This document shows, one piece after another, positions 11,304-23,199 of a stretch of 64,000 bases of DNA. Position 1 is the first letter of the stretch, and each line of letters begins with the position of its first letter. The notes under the pieces were generated by a model. That model made no database searches. It saw only the letters and a program-made list of their open reading frames with translations, and was not told where the DNA came from. This DNA comes from Cylindrodendrum hubeiense (Eukaryota > Ascomycota > Sordariomycetes > Hypocreales > Nectriaceae). The translations under genes were made by a program, and so were the position numbers. Location: NCBI GenBank assembly GCA_014621425.1, contig JAANBB010000064.1:1-64000 (forward strand), written 5' to 3'.

Positions 11304-13187
11304 ATGGCGACCGACCTGACAGCTTTAAAAGCCGCCTCACCAATGGAAGAAGCATCCGGCTGCATTCAGTTGCGGCTCATAGCGCCCGTGAGAATGGGCT
11401 TGGGCACTCGGTCCATTATACCCCGCCCGCAGCCAGCCCCAGGCGCCCTCGCTGCGCGTGAGCAGGCCGTGGCTGAGGCTGAAGCTGCAGTGCCGTCCAA
11501 GAGAACACGGGTTCGAGGCTTGAAGAGCCGCTGCGGATGCTTGACCTGCAAGGCCCGTCGTGTCAAATGCGACGAGGGCCTGCCGACCTGTGCGCGCTGC
11601 GAGAGGGCCAACTTGCCGTGTGAAGGGTACGCCCTCCGCCAACGATCCGACGGGCCTGGTCGCAAGATTGGCGCTTTACTGGCTCTCGCGCCTCAGCCAG
11701 CTGCTCTTGTCGAGTCACCGAAACCATCCCCAAATGGCAGCCCATTGTCGCGGACGCTGACTGGCCTGCCGGTCATAGAGGGCGCAGATGTGGCTTACTT
11801 CGACCTCTTCCGCCATCGAGTTGCTGCAGAGCTCGCTGCCGGGTACTACACTGAGCTGTGGTCCATAGCGGTCTCGGAGGGTCTACACGATGGCTGTATC
11901 CGCGACTCCATCTTAGCTATTGGCGCTCTAGCCCAAGCCATCTCCTCTGCTGGAGAACGTGATACCACAAAAGGTGTAACTGGACACCCATCGGCCCCTG
12001 TCTCCTGGTCGCACCAGCATCCTGTTAATGAGCACCATCGCAACTCTCTGCTACATCACCTCCGCGCAATCTCGGGCTTTCGGGCCTTTATTGGAAACAG
12101 CACTGTGCTTGTCCAGCCCAGGAAGGTATTCATCATGACCCTACTCCTTATAGTGTACGAGATGCTCCAAGGGCATACCAGCGGCGTCGACAACATCCTC
12201 AACTGCGGCATGGCTGTATTCCGAAACTCCATCACTCTTTTCCACGGCACCCAAACGGCCAAGACCGAGATGGAAGATATCGAACATGCCCTCCCCCGCC
12301 TCGCCATAATGGGCCTATTCACGCACCGGTTGAATTCAGCGTGGCCTTATTTGCAACATTTGCGAGCCCAGCCAGATTTTAAATTCCCCAAGCCTGGGGT
12401 TGATCCCATCTCCAAAGTATTTGCACATTGGGGCCGGTTCTATACCCTAGCCGTGACCTCTCTTTGCCAGACTGCCCATCACGGCAAATTTACCGCTTTC
12501 AGGGTTAACGCCCGGCAAGCGAACTTCTTAAGAGGCTTGCGTGAGTGGAAGTCCATCTTGGAACAATACTTCAATCACAGTGATTCAAGCCCAGAAGATA
12601 AGCGGGCTCTGCACCTCACCATGCTTCACTGGGACGTCGTGTGGATCAGCATCAGCTGCTCCCTCGATCTCACGGGTGTTGCATTTGATTCATTTACGAC
12701 CCACTTCCGTGACCTTCTTCGTGGCTCTGTGCAGTTTATCCAAGAGGGGGTTGCATCCGATGCACTGCGTTTGATCATGTTTGGAGAGGGCATACTGATG
12801 CCGCTACTCTGCATCGTGACGTGTTGCAGAGATCACGACCTGCGCATGACAGCAGCCACTGTCGCGTACCAAATTCCCTGGCAGGAGGGCACATGGGATA
12901 CTCGAGTTGTGCTGCTGGCTCACCTTGGGGCTGTCCTGATGGAGGAGAGCGGGAGAGATGAGGATGGATGGATTCCGCCCGTTTCAAGGTGGTACTGGAG
13001 AGGAGGTCAGGTCAGTCCCAGCGCTCATAAAATAACATCAAATTACTTGCGGCATGAACCAGACGAGAATGGGGAGCCTGTTACCAGAATTTTGGACATA
13101 GACCTTGATCGATGGCCGGATATATGTTCAACGGTGGGATGTCGGAAGGATCACACTGGATTGCTGAAGACACAGAAATGTGGATAG
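11304..13187 (+). CDS. Zn2Cys6 fungal transcription factor
   Basis: Single exon, 627 residues, from ATG 11304. A binuclear zinc cluster with cysteines at about C79, C82, C89, C96, C99 and C106 (CGCLTCKARRVKCDEG, then CARCERANLPCEGY) follows a basic stretch (SKRTRVRGLKSR). The rest resembles the variable C-terminal 'fungal-specific transcription factor domain 2' type: LFRHRVAAELAAGYYTELW, a run of helices around SILAIGALAQAI, and KVFIMTLLLIVYEMLQGH. It probably binds CGG-type sites. Neighbours are an exporter, an oxidoreductase and a glycosyltransferase, so a local pathway regulator is plausible. It ends convergently with the glycosyltransferase, with about 250 bp between their stops. Confidence 0.93.
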   Translation: MATDLTALKAASPMEEASGCIQLRLIAPVRMGLGTRSIIPRPQPAPGALAAREQAVAEAEAAVPSKRTRVRGLKSRCGCLTCKARRVKCDEGLPTCARCERANLPCEGYALRQRSDGPGRKIGALLALAPQPAALVESPKPSPNGSPLSRTLTGLPVIEGADVAYFDLFRHRVAAELAAGYYTELWSIAVSEGLHDGCIRDSILAIGALAQAISSAGERDTTKGVTGHPSAPVSWSHQHPVNEHHRNSLLHHLRAISGFRAFIGNSTVLVQPRKVFIMTLLLIVYEMLQGHTSGVDNILNCGMAVFRNSITLFHGTQTAKTEMEDIEHALPRLAIMGLFTHRLNSAWPYLQHLRAQPDFKFPKPGVDPISKVFAHWGRFYTLAVTSLCQTAHHGKFTAFRVNARQANFLRGLREWKSILEQYFNHSDSSPEDKRALHLTMLHWDVVWISISCSLDLTGVAFDSFTTHFRDLLRGSVQFIQEGVASDALRLIMFGEGILMPLLCIVTCCRDHDLRMTAATVAYQIPWQEGTWDTRVVLLAHLGAVLMEESGRDEDGWIPPVSRWYWRGGQVSPSAHKITSNYLRHEPDENGEPVTRILDIDLDRWPDICSTVGCRKDHTGLLKTQKCG

Positions 13188-13443
13188 ACGCTAGATTGCA
13201 AATAAAAGGATAATATTACAGTAATATTTCATGTCCATTATATTGTTGGTATTTTCTTATTTAGAGGGCCGCCAGGCAGCAAAACAACGCGCATCTACAC
13301 AATAGAAATATGTTGTAGAGCCCTGATATCATGCAACACAAGATTAATATAACCTTTCCTAAATCTATTAAACCTATACATTTTTGCGCGAAGGGCAGAT
13401 GGCCTTCTCCCTCAGCGCCGGCTGCTCAAGAACAATATACTCT

Positions 13444-15100
13444 CTATATCGAAACCGTAGTTCCCAAAGCTTCCAGGAGAACCTCAGCTGCTTTCTTGCG
13501 CCCCATATCCTCCGGATACTTCTGGGAAAGTTCCTTTGCTCGCGCTCGGATTTTCTCTGACGATGGCCCTAGTACCACTTCTACCAGGCCCGTACTCAGC
13601 TCGTCCTTTGTCCATCTCGGCTTTGCCTTCTTATTTGCCCACCGCCCAACTTCGAGGAGCTCTGCCCTGTTGGCAAAGTCGTAGCAGTCTGCCCACGCTG
13701 GCAAAAGCACTTGCGGGACTCCGGCACTATAGTATTTCTTAGCGACGTTCGGTGTCTACTTCAGAGTAGATGGGACACTTACCACAGGGCTTCATTGAAA
13801 GAGCTTGCTCCTCCGTGATTTACGGAGCAGATGATGCGGCCGGATTCTAAGACAGACTTCGGCTCAGCTGTGACCCAATCTGTGAGTCGTATCCGATCCT
13901 CGTTCTGTTCAAGTCCCAAAATCTTGTGGATAGTTTTGTAGATGTCGTTCTGTATGTCTTCAGCAGCATCGGCACCTTTCAACTTTATCTTCCACAAAAT
14001 CTGTAGACCTGCTGCAGCGCTTTGCCCGGACTCGTCTACCTTGGCCAGCAAAACACGGAAAGCAGATGCCATCTCCAGCGCCTCCGCCCTGTTCATTTCT
14101 AGGTGGCTGCCAAGGTTCACATACAGCGTGGGCCTTTGTGAGAGCCAAGCGGCAAGAGATGAGTCACTGCTGGCAATATCCGGCGAGGCTCGGACAATGG
14201 GGCCACATGGAACAACGTGAGAAGGCAAAATGTCGAAGGGATAGTCGAGCTCCGGTGTGATGGCAACAAGAATGCGGAGTCCGAGCGGTGCAGGCTTCAA
14301 GACCCCCAATTCGCTGGCGGTGATTATCTCAATATCCTTATCCACATGTTCTTTTAGGTATGCAGTTGCCTTCTTGACTCTTTGGCTCGTGAGTAGCATA
14401 TATGCAGCAACAAATGTGAGGGCAATATTCATGGGGATTAGTGAGGCTGGTAGTGGGAAGGGCATTCCTGAGCAAACGCTAGCACATAGTGATTAGCGTA
14501 GCTACTTGGCGAATTATCGAGGTCAACTCACATAGGATACTTCCAAAGAGGCGCCAGACGCGGCTGTAGAGGAATGGCAAAGTCCTTGATTGTGTTGGGT
14601 GCCAGCACGATCCAGTTAACCCCGGTGTGGTTGCACAGCGTCAGAGCCGGTGTAAAGAGCGGCTCGACGACCGTGAGATCAGGTTTCACGTCGTCCCACA
14701 CGCTCATGGATTGTCGATACAGAGACGTGAATTCTTCTGGGCTCCAAGGCAGCATTATGCCATCGATGGTGAGGATGGTGTGCGCCGCATTGACGAAATT
14801 GACCGGGCGGTCGTATGCTTCAAAGATGTCGACATCTGGCCCAGCGGATGCCTCGAACTGAGACCTGCCCTCGAGCGTGCGGAAGACGAGACGAGGTGAT
14901 GCGTCCCCAACGGCGTTGGTCGCTGCTAGTCGGGTGGTGTCTTCAACCGCGCGCTGGAGGCCCTGGGTCGACGCGATGTGGATTTCAATGTTTGACGCCG
15001 ACAGCATCAGCTCATACGCAGTGGCGAGAATAACGTTGGCTTGGCCATAGTCCGAGTTGGTGAAGATCAAAATCTTCTTTGTTGATGCAGTCGAAGCCAT
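13444..15100 (-). CDS. UDP-glycosyltransferase (GT1 family)
   Basis: Three exons: 14532-15100, 13783-14478, 13444-13726; introns of 53 and 56 bp; 515 residues. The frame extends upstream to a TTG (15109), but the first ATG is 15100. The N-terminal acceptor domain begins KKILIFTNSDYGQANVI. The C-terminal domain has the donor signature: LYVNLGSH, then DWVTAEPKSVLESGRIICS, VNHGGASSFNEAL, and AGVPQVLLPAWADCYDFANR (the HGG and the D-x-x-x-N region of UGTs). Both introns were fixed by family continuity: the first restores KYPIVCSGMPFPLP and the second joins EAL to CAGVPQV using acceptor ACTATAG; other acceptors hit stops. It probably glucosylates a hydrophobic small molecule. The adjacent regulator, reductase and exporter support a conjugation-and-export module; no PKS or NRPS is present. 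Confidence 0.92.
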
Positions 15101-16588
15101 AGAGAGCAATTTGGTCGTTGATGCTGGAGAAGCAGGAAATGGTGCGGGGATGATAGGAGCTTCTGAAGTGGCTGGCTTTTATGCGCGACCGGGCCATATA
15201 TACTTCTGAAGAGGTTGGAGCATCCCGCGTGCTCGTCTCAGGGCAGTCTTTGTGAGACGCAACGCTGACGAGAGTTGCAAAGGTACAGCCGTCAATCGAC
15301 CGAAGCTACAGACAATGTTATTGGCTCTCCAGCTGCTCGTATATTTCAACCAATCAAGTCCTTCAGCCTTTCTTGGCGCCAGCGCTCACAGCACGGCTAC
15401 AGCTGCATGTAAGCGGCTGTTCTGACGTCTTTTTGAGCTATGTCTGCTTCTGAGGCTATATTTTCCGTCAGCGGGATTGCGGCTGACTGTTTCGTCAAGA
15501 TGCGTCCACCATCGTGATTGGCTCACGGTTACGAGCAGCAGATAAGCCAATCGCCACTGCCGTGCAACAGGTCCGCCTCGAGTTTCGTGCTATAATACCC
15601 AAATAATCAAGAACGAAAAAGTATCAATGAACCAGGCCACCTCCATCTCAAAATAGGTGGTGAGATGGGCACGAAAGCTCACCGGGCAAATCCAACCACA
15701 ACCATTTGCCGCAAATTTGTTAGTTTTAGGGTAGCGGAATTGATCTCGACTAAAATACAGGTATTAGAACTACAACTATACCTCAACCACGCAAGCAATT
15801 GATAATTCGAATGTGTAGCGTATGTGATCATGTGGTAAGAAGAGAGGTAATGAAGGAATGGAGAAAAGTGTTGAAAATTAATGGTTATAGTATTAACTGG
15901 GCTGGACCCAAGAAAGCAAACAAAAGTATAGGTCTATATGCTATATTGTAAAAGTCTGTAAAACTGCCATGCGGAAAACAGAGCCCCTAGTGCCTTAAAT
16001 ATCCCTATAAGCCCCTTCAGCTTATGTGTCATCCCCGGCCAGCAGGCTATCCTCACTTGACATAGTGGTATCGCTCTCCGATATGAGGTGAAAATACCAG
16101 GGCATATGTTATCAGTTACTTAACCGATACCATCATACTATGCACAACTACGTTATCACGTTTCTCCCTTCATTTAGCTGGTTCTACTAAACTCGGGGTA
16201 ATAATATAATAAGATTTCGAGCGGTTCGCTCTTCATATATAGGAAAGAAATACTAATATTAAGTAGAAACTATCAACTAAGTTAATACACTAGTGAGTAA
16301 GGAGGACAATAACAATTGCCATTGGTGGCACATAACATACGTGTACAGTTTGCAATACTGATAATATAGCATATATGTACGCTAGAATATTAACAGAGTA
16401 TCTCAATTTAATTAATGGATAATATACAGCATTTCAGGATCTAGCGTTTCTCTCGGATATTACTACCAAGTATTGACGAAGTTTCCAATTCACACGTATG
16501 ATTACCTTCAGTTCCTTATCACGGATTTCTGAAGTAGGAAATGATAAATGCTTGCGTATAGGGAGTGTGCAGGAGAAGGTTAAGAAAG
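15101..16588. other. 1.5 kb intergenic, AT-richer towards the NLR gene
   Basis: Lies between the glycosyltransferase start and the 3' end of the NLR-like gene. No frame with recognisable motifs. From about 15.7 kb it becomes AT-rich with many stops on all frames. Confidence 0.5.
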
Positions 16589-19500
16589 CTATGAATGCTG
16601 AGCGCCATGTAATTCCAAGAGTTGCACGACAGTCTCATGCCCTTTCTCAACGGCATATGATAGCGGTGTCCGATTGTAAATACTCTTTATCTCGATGCTG
16701 GCCTTGTTGTCGAGTAGTAGCTGTACAACAGCCTCATAACCTCCTCCAGCGGCATATGATAGCGGCGTCCGATTTTTAATACTCTTTGTCTCGATGTTGG
16801 CCCTGTTGTCGAGTAGTACCTGCACAACAGACTCGTGCCCTTTCTCAGCAGCATATGATAATGGTGTCCGATAAAGGTCATCCTTTGTCTCGATGTCGGC
16901 CCTATTGTTGAGTAGTACCCGCACAACACACTCGTGCCCTCTCTTAGCAGCATATGATAATGGTGTCCGATACAGGTCATCCATTGTCTCGATGTTGGCC
17001 ATATTGTCGAGTAGTACCTGCACAACAGCTCCGTGACCTCTCTCGGCGGCATACGATAGCGGCGTCCGATAACGGTCATCCTTTGCCTCTACAGTTGTTG
17101 CTGGTCCGCTCTTGGCGGCGTATGGTAGCGGTATCCGGTCAACAATATCCTCTCTGCAGACTTCGGCCTCCATTTTGAGTAGTCTCGTCACAGTAGCCTC
17201 GTGACCTCTCTCAGCGGCATATGATAATGGCGTTCGACTGCGGCTGTCTCTTGAACTCGGACGATTCATATCAGATAGAAGTGGTGCTAGGTTTTCAACT
17301 CCAAAGTATGCTGCCAAATGCAACGCAGTCATTTTCCTCGGAAAATTCTGACTATATCCTGGGGATTTGTGGGCGGCCATCAGCACTTGAGTCGATGCCT
17401 CAACCTGAGACCTTTTGTTGAGAAATTCAAGGACTGCCGGGATAGAGGTAAAAGCGTTGCGAGCATGATTCCCCCAATTGTGTACCGCATATTCATAGAG
17501 CTGGCTTGACCGCAACCGCTCCTCAAATTCCTCGTCCGTTGCACAAAAGCCGCTTTCGAAGATGCTAAATGAAAGGTAGGTAACGCAGATTGTCGCAATA
17601 TCAGCCTCTGAATTCGGAAACCATGCGTTACGCGTTAGTTCGAAGTATGCCATCGTCGTATAATGTCTGAAGCAGACAATATTACTGCCTTCGTTGATCA
17701 TGACTAACCCAGCACAAGCTGAAACAACCAGTTCGATCGGTAGAAGGTTTCCATCATCCAATTTAGAATCTCCAATCCTCACAGCAAGTGCATGCTGAAG
17801 TTCAAATGCAGTCAGTGGCCTTTTTGCGCAAACAATCCACAATAAGATATTCATAGCGAGATTCGGAATGCCTTGGCGTTGTCCAAGAATTCTCTCCCTT
17901 GTTCTGCCATATACTTGAGTTAAGGCCTCGAGGGCCCCATCCTCAAATACTCCAGAGCTATGCTTCTGAAATCTCATTAATGCCTCTCTGAGCTTACTTC
18001 GATCAGTTATATTGGCAAGCGAGTCAAAGTATATCTTTGCTAAGAGGAACCTGTTACCCAATTAGTAAGAATACTTCTCGAATAGAGGTGTGGATACATA
18101 CATTCCGTCGGCAGCATCTGAGATAACAGACATAATCTGCGCTTGTAAATCGGGGTCATTGTCAATTGGGCATGCCAGTTCCTGCATGTGCCCTTCAATG
18201 TATGTCTCCATATCACCCTTGCTTGCACGAAGCTCTACCGAGATACTGCCATTGAAATTTTGCATGACTTCTGGGATGAATCTCGAAGTCGCAAAAATAC
18301 TCGTTCCGTACTTGGCCTGAAGCTCAATAATCTCCCTCAAAAAGGTCATTCTGGAGCCATCTGCTTCTTGATACTCATCTAGGGCGTCGATAATAAAGAA
18401 GACCCTTGAATACAGAGCCGCAACTGACTGCAGAGTGTGCGAGATTTCACCCAGTGATGGTCGTGTCCCTGTGTCCTTATGCCTATCGTAGAGAGACTTT
18501 ACACAGTGTGGCAGATAGAATAGCCCTCGCGTCAGCTGATGAAGTAGACTGGAAAGCAGATCTGTAGCTTTCTGCACATCTTGCTGCTGGAAATTGCAAT
18601 AAATGTAAGCAATTCCAATTGTACCATCATGTCGAAATCTGGCAAGGAGCTCATCAACCACGATTGAAGTGAGAATTGTCTTCCCCGCTCCTAGATTGCC
18701 TGGGCAGAATAATGTCTGGCTATTCGTACTCATCCATGTCCTGAATTGTTTCGTATCCAGAAGCCATTGACCAGTTCCCGGCTGCCGCTCCATGGTGTAA
18801 CGATGATGCTGCAGAGCAAAGTCGACTGGGGTGAGCCATTGAAGGACATTGACAGTCTCCACTGGATCAAATATCCCGCGTGGAAAATTGCCAAGAATTT
18901 TTTGAATCGGTATATCTAGCAGAATTAATGTGTGACAACAGGGTGGTTCTTGAAAACTTTCTAGACTTACTCAAAATATCAAGCCTTGCTTCCGAGTGAA
19001 CCGTAATCGGAGAAATTTGGAGGAGAAGATCTTTAGTGTATGCGGTCGCTGTGATTGCTGCATAACCTTGCCACTCCTCATTCTTGTGCGAGTCCGCGTA
19101 GTCGCATATACCACGAATAGCCAGACAGGGGAAGTCGGGCACCAAGTCTGCCTGTTCCATTTCAAAACACAAAACATCATTCTCTAGTGCGAGCTGATTC
19201 CGAGCTGGAGCGTTCTTCATTCGCTGGTTTGCCGAAGCAATCAGTCCGTAATGAATTGCCGGATAACCATCCTCTTCGGTTCGTTTAGGCCGGCGTATCA
19301 AATTCGATGGATCATCGCGACAAAATGTGGTACAGCTGGTCTCGTGCGTAATTTCGGCTCGAAATAGCTTATCAAGATTTGACTCCGGCCGTTGATACGC
19401 TTTTCGCAATCTTGGATTTTCTTCGAGAACATGATTTATCGTATTATCAAGCCGATGCCCTACCCGGTCGTAATGGTACTCAAGTCGAGTCACTGCTTCC

Positions 19501-22073
19501 TTCAGCACAATTGGCGGCCGGGCATTGGATTCTGATAGTTGGAGCTCCTGTCCTTCAATCGTGATGTTGGGGACGTATTGGATAAATCTTCTCCCAAATA
19601 CACCTACCACGACATCTCCCAGTCGGATATCATGCTTTGGACTTGGTGCACCGCCGCCGAGTCCTACAATCAGAATGATCTTGATGTTGGTAAAGCGATG
19701 CAGCATGTCCTTCACTATTTGTTCTGCAGGCCTTATACTGTACTCATCAGGGGCGGAGGCGCCAATGACGATATTGTGTCTCCCGACTCTGCCCAAAGTG
19801 TATTCATTTCTGTCATTTGGAGACACATATTCATCGTGTTTTTCGTCAATGAAAGCCCGAGCGGCAACATACTCTGTGGATGTGGCACAGATCCACCCAA
19901 CTGTGTAGTCATCACTTACTCTTCGCGTAGGTGTTCTAGCTGCCATTGTCTTCGCATTGTTAGTGCATGCCACATCCAGAGGTAGAAGTCAAAACAGAAA
20001 TCGGCTCACTTACGTTCAGAACAACCTGATTTTCCACAATTTCTTCGAATCTCCTATCCGAAATGACTGGATTCGTTCCTTCGACCTCGGGTAGGTCAGA
20101 GTCCTGTGACAGCAATGATCCCCATTCTACCTGAGACGATTCCTCGGAACTTTCAGCGAAAAACTCCTGCGGAATGTACTTCCTTTCCTGTTTCTCGAGT
20201 GGGGGCTGCGCAGAAAGAACACCGAATGCCTCAAGACGGATCTTTTGGATATCCACGTCGTTTTCTTCTTCCGTACTATCTTTCGCTTTGTCAATCCACT
20301 CTTCGACCATTTGACGGAAGCTAGAGCTTGAAGAATCAACGCCTCTAACACCCAAAGACTCAGCCCAAGGTAGGGCATTGAGTGAGAACTCGTGGATGCA
20401 GTTGCCAATATGCTCAAGTTTCGCGGCGGCATCTGGCACCTCGCCCTCGTCTTGAGGCCACGAGCATAAGGGGCACTGAGAAATGTCTGGAGTCGCTACT
20501 TTGCGGCATGAGTGACGGAGATATGCCATCTGATCTTTGGATATGGCGTCTTTGTGCTGGGACAAGTTGTGGCTATCGAATTCTTGGGTAGTGGAGAATG
20601 TGTTCGACGTTTCTGTGCCAACACAAGCCAAGCATTCCCAATATTCACCCGCGTTATGAGTATCGAGTATGTGGTCGCGCCAGGCTGTTCGTGAAATATA
20701 CATCCCCTCCGGCCTGGGACATGCGACAAAAGGACACGTGTAGGGACAAAGATCCTCCGTCAGGTGTTTCCTAAACAGTTAGTAGGGTTTCTAGATTGAA
20801 TACTGGGCAAGAATGTATAAACTGCGACGTACCTCCATCTTGACCAATCCCGGAACATTCCCGGCAGTGTCTGGTAGCAGCAGGGACACTTGAACCCCCT
20901 CATCTGGCTGATTATGGGGGGAGGCGAGGGATAGTGCATCGTTGCAACAGACACTGATACACGACTGACAGCCGCTTGCAGAGGCGCTGAAATCTCCAAT
21001 ATGTCGCCTTGCGCTGCAGACGGTGTCGTCTCGCTCATTATCTGGTCATAAGGAATATCCTGCTGAGCAAGCGACTGCATTTTACTTGAAGAAGCTTCTG
21101 TTGGCGGCTGCTGTTCCAACTCATGGTAAGTATGCCCGGGAACAACTGTTTTCTGTACCTCGGGAGTGCGCACAGATGGCTCCAGCTTAGGCACCGCAGG
21201 AAACACGATGACTTGGTCTAACCTTTGCTGGTGCCGTCTCGCATATTCAAATCTGTGCCGACGCCGCAAAATTGCCAGGATCAGATGTCGCTGTTCAGGA
21301 GTCACCTCGCCAACACCGTTCTTAGTCTCTCGCATCCTATCCTCGGCAGTGATATGTCTATTATCTTCCTCATTCTTACGCCCCTTTGCGACGTTATTGC
21401 GTAGAATGAACTCCAGATACGTTCGAAAGTACATGTTCTCATCTGGGTTGAAGGAGCTGTCGGCTTTCTGTAATCTCGCAGCGGTTCCCGATTTTCGAAT
21501 CGCAAAACCAAGCATCATAAGCTGGTCCAAGATGTCTTCGGTATTTTTCATCGCCTTTTCCAGTGTTCCTTCAGAATGCTCTTCATTTGACTCCTCATCT
21601 GCATCTGAATCGGTGGAAGCGTTCGAGTCACTATCTATGAGAGAATTCAACGCCATAAACCGAGGGGCGGAGCTTGGAGCAAGGTCTGAGTGGTCGTCTA
21701 AAGTCAAGTCAAGGGTCTCATCCGTAAGAGAACCCGATTCAGGCTCGGGTTCTAAATTGCAATCAACTGAATCGCCATGTGTATCGTCCAAAGCATGCAT
21801 GCGACAGATCTTGACAAACTCTTGAAGAGTCAGAAGAAGACTGATCAAGACAAGTCGAGGCTTTGGCTGAAACTGTAGCCGGCGTTCAAGTGAGGCATCT
21901 GGCTCAGCCAAAGCGCCAACGCCTGCGGCCCAAAGCCTCATGTCAGCAAGTCGGCTCTCCGCCCAGCTCTCTTTCATTAGAGGTTTGACAAGCACACACG
22001 ACTCAAGGCTGGAGATGCAGCCCAGTGTTGCATGGTATATTTCCCCTAATGCGGACAGCTCGAATCTGGACAT
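16589..22073 (-). CDS. NLR-like STAND receptor: AcuF-type C2H2 - PNP - NACHT - ankyrin
   Basis: Five exons: 20833-22073, 20014-20770, 18971-19949, 18102-18915, 16589-18050 (introns 62, 64, 55, 51 bp), 5253 nt, 1750 residues. (1) An acidic N-terminal region, then a multi-Cys/His zinc module at about residues 395-520 (CPCCYQTL, CPYTCPFVACP, CLAC, CPLC) like the AcuF-type C2H2 domain. (2) A PNP/UDP phosphorylase domain, about 680-980: VGWICATSTEY, VGLGGGAPSP, DIRLGDVVVG, FEMEQADL, AIRGICDYADSHKN. (3) A NACHT ATPase with Walker A CPGNLGAGKT (about 1062-1071) and Walker B VFFIIDALDEY. (4) A winged-helix-like linker (LLWIVCAKRPLTAFELQHAL). (5) C-terminal ankyrin repeats RTPLSYAAE(K/R)GH. Such STAND proteins sense non-self or damage and oligomerise through NACHT. 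The exon 2-3 join is in phase 0 with donor GTAAGT and a CACTAACAATG branch, so the zinc and PNP parts are one gene. Confidence 0.88.
16640..17245 (-). repeat. near-identical ~99 bp tandem repeats coding for ankyrin units
   Basis: Within exon 5 of the NLR-like gene a ~99 bp (33-codon) unit recurs. Each copy carries gcatatgata(g/a) and a g(t/c)gtccgat segment on the plus strand, encoding R-T-P-L-S-Y-A. The five C-terminal copies are most alike at DNA level; an upstream copy (RIPLPYAAKSGPATTVEAK, about 17080-17145) is only 23 codons, an in-frame shortening. High DNA identity between copies indicates recent duplication or gene conversion. Confidence 0.85.
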
Positions 22074-23199
22074 GATGAGGATGGGCGATGCTAGTGGGGA
22101 GCACTATTTCTTTGCCATCACAGTAGAAGGAAAGCATCTAGGCATAACTTGGTTAGGGCGATAAATGATGCGTGGGATGAAGGCTCAGTCGCATGCTCTC
22201 ACTCTCAGCCACGGGAATGAGATTAAAAGAAGGTAATGGGTTCGTGGTCGTCGTGTCCGATGACGAAATTCGGGATCGATCTAGTGTCGATCCAGAATTT
22301 GAGGATTATATTGACCTGGGATGCCTCGAGCCCGTCTTTTCCTCGAGCGGGGTTTTCGTCAATCTCACCCCCTCCGAGCAAGGCTGGCATATCGGTATAT
22401 CGGAGGATTATGTAAATCTGGCCCCAATCCAACAAAAGCTTACAGTACTGAGCCTCGAACAGGGCTACCTCAGCCGGAAACAGGGATCTTTCACGGCAGT
22501 GTCACATGTTCCACACCTCCGTAAGACCTGTGCCTTGATCTTTCCGGAGATGTTGTTTGCAAGGGGGTCGTACAGAATTAATATGGGGATTGTAGACACC
22601 ACAGCAGACTGCGTGGCAACGAGCGGGCGCTTGGCAATACAAAAACGCCCGGCCGCAGCTTGGCAACACAACTGCGCGGCAAATGTTGGCAAAACGCCTT
22701 GAAAATAGAATCCGATTCTAATCAAGGCCCTCATAGCCGAAGATATGTGGCCGAACTAATTCATGACTTGCAGTCAGCAACACTAGGTCCAAACAGCCAG
22801 ACTCTTCTGTACAAACCAGAAAATATTGGGCATTGCTGCATCATATCTAAGATGACCTTGCGTGAAAAACTATGTCGGTTTCCAATGCGGAACAAGAGCC
22901 ACTGTTGTTGTTTTGAAATGTGACAATGAAATCTATCTTTACAGTCGAACATCTCTGGTTCACAAGGCTCCCCGCGAACGTTCTTGGCCGATTGACTAGA
23001 TGCAAATTCCTCCTTCCCAGCCAGAACACGTCTGAGCTGTAAATATATTCCGATATTCCACCAAGCGTAGTGAGTTAAAATTTTGGCTCGTTTGACGTGC
23101 GCATTCACAAAGATGATGAACAAACAACTATCTCTTTCAGTCTGGTACGACCAAACAAGTCACAAAGTAATACCCCAAGCTAGGGCCGAATATTATCAA
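22074..23199. other. intergenic upstream of NLR-like gene
   Basis: Contains the NLR-like promoter and the 3' UTR of the membrane protein gene. A plus-strand frame of 169 codons (22193-22702) is open but shows no motif, signal peptide or splice context that would support it. Confidence 0.45.

Noticed and set aside
6829..15100. Complete secondary-metabolite biosynthetic cluster
   Set aside because: No backbone synthase is present; only tailoring, transport and regulatory genes are seen.
19950..20013. Gene boundary between a zinc-finger gene and a separate PNP-NACHT gene
   Set aside because: A canonical in-phase intron with CTAAC branch sits exactly here, so one gene is the better model.
22193..22702. 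Plus-strand 169-codon frame starting at an ATG
   Set aside because: No motif, signal peptide or splice support; it lies in the promoter of the NLR-like gene and its composition looks non-coding.
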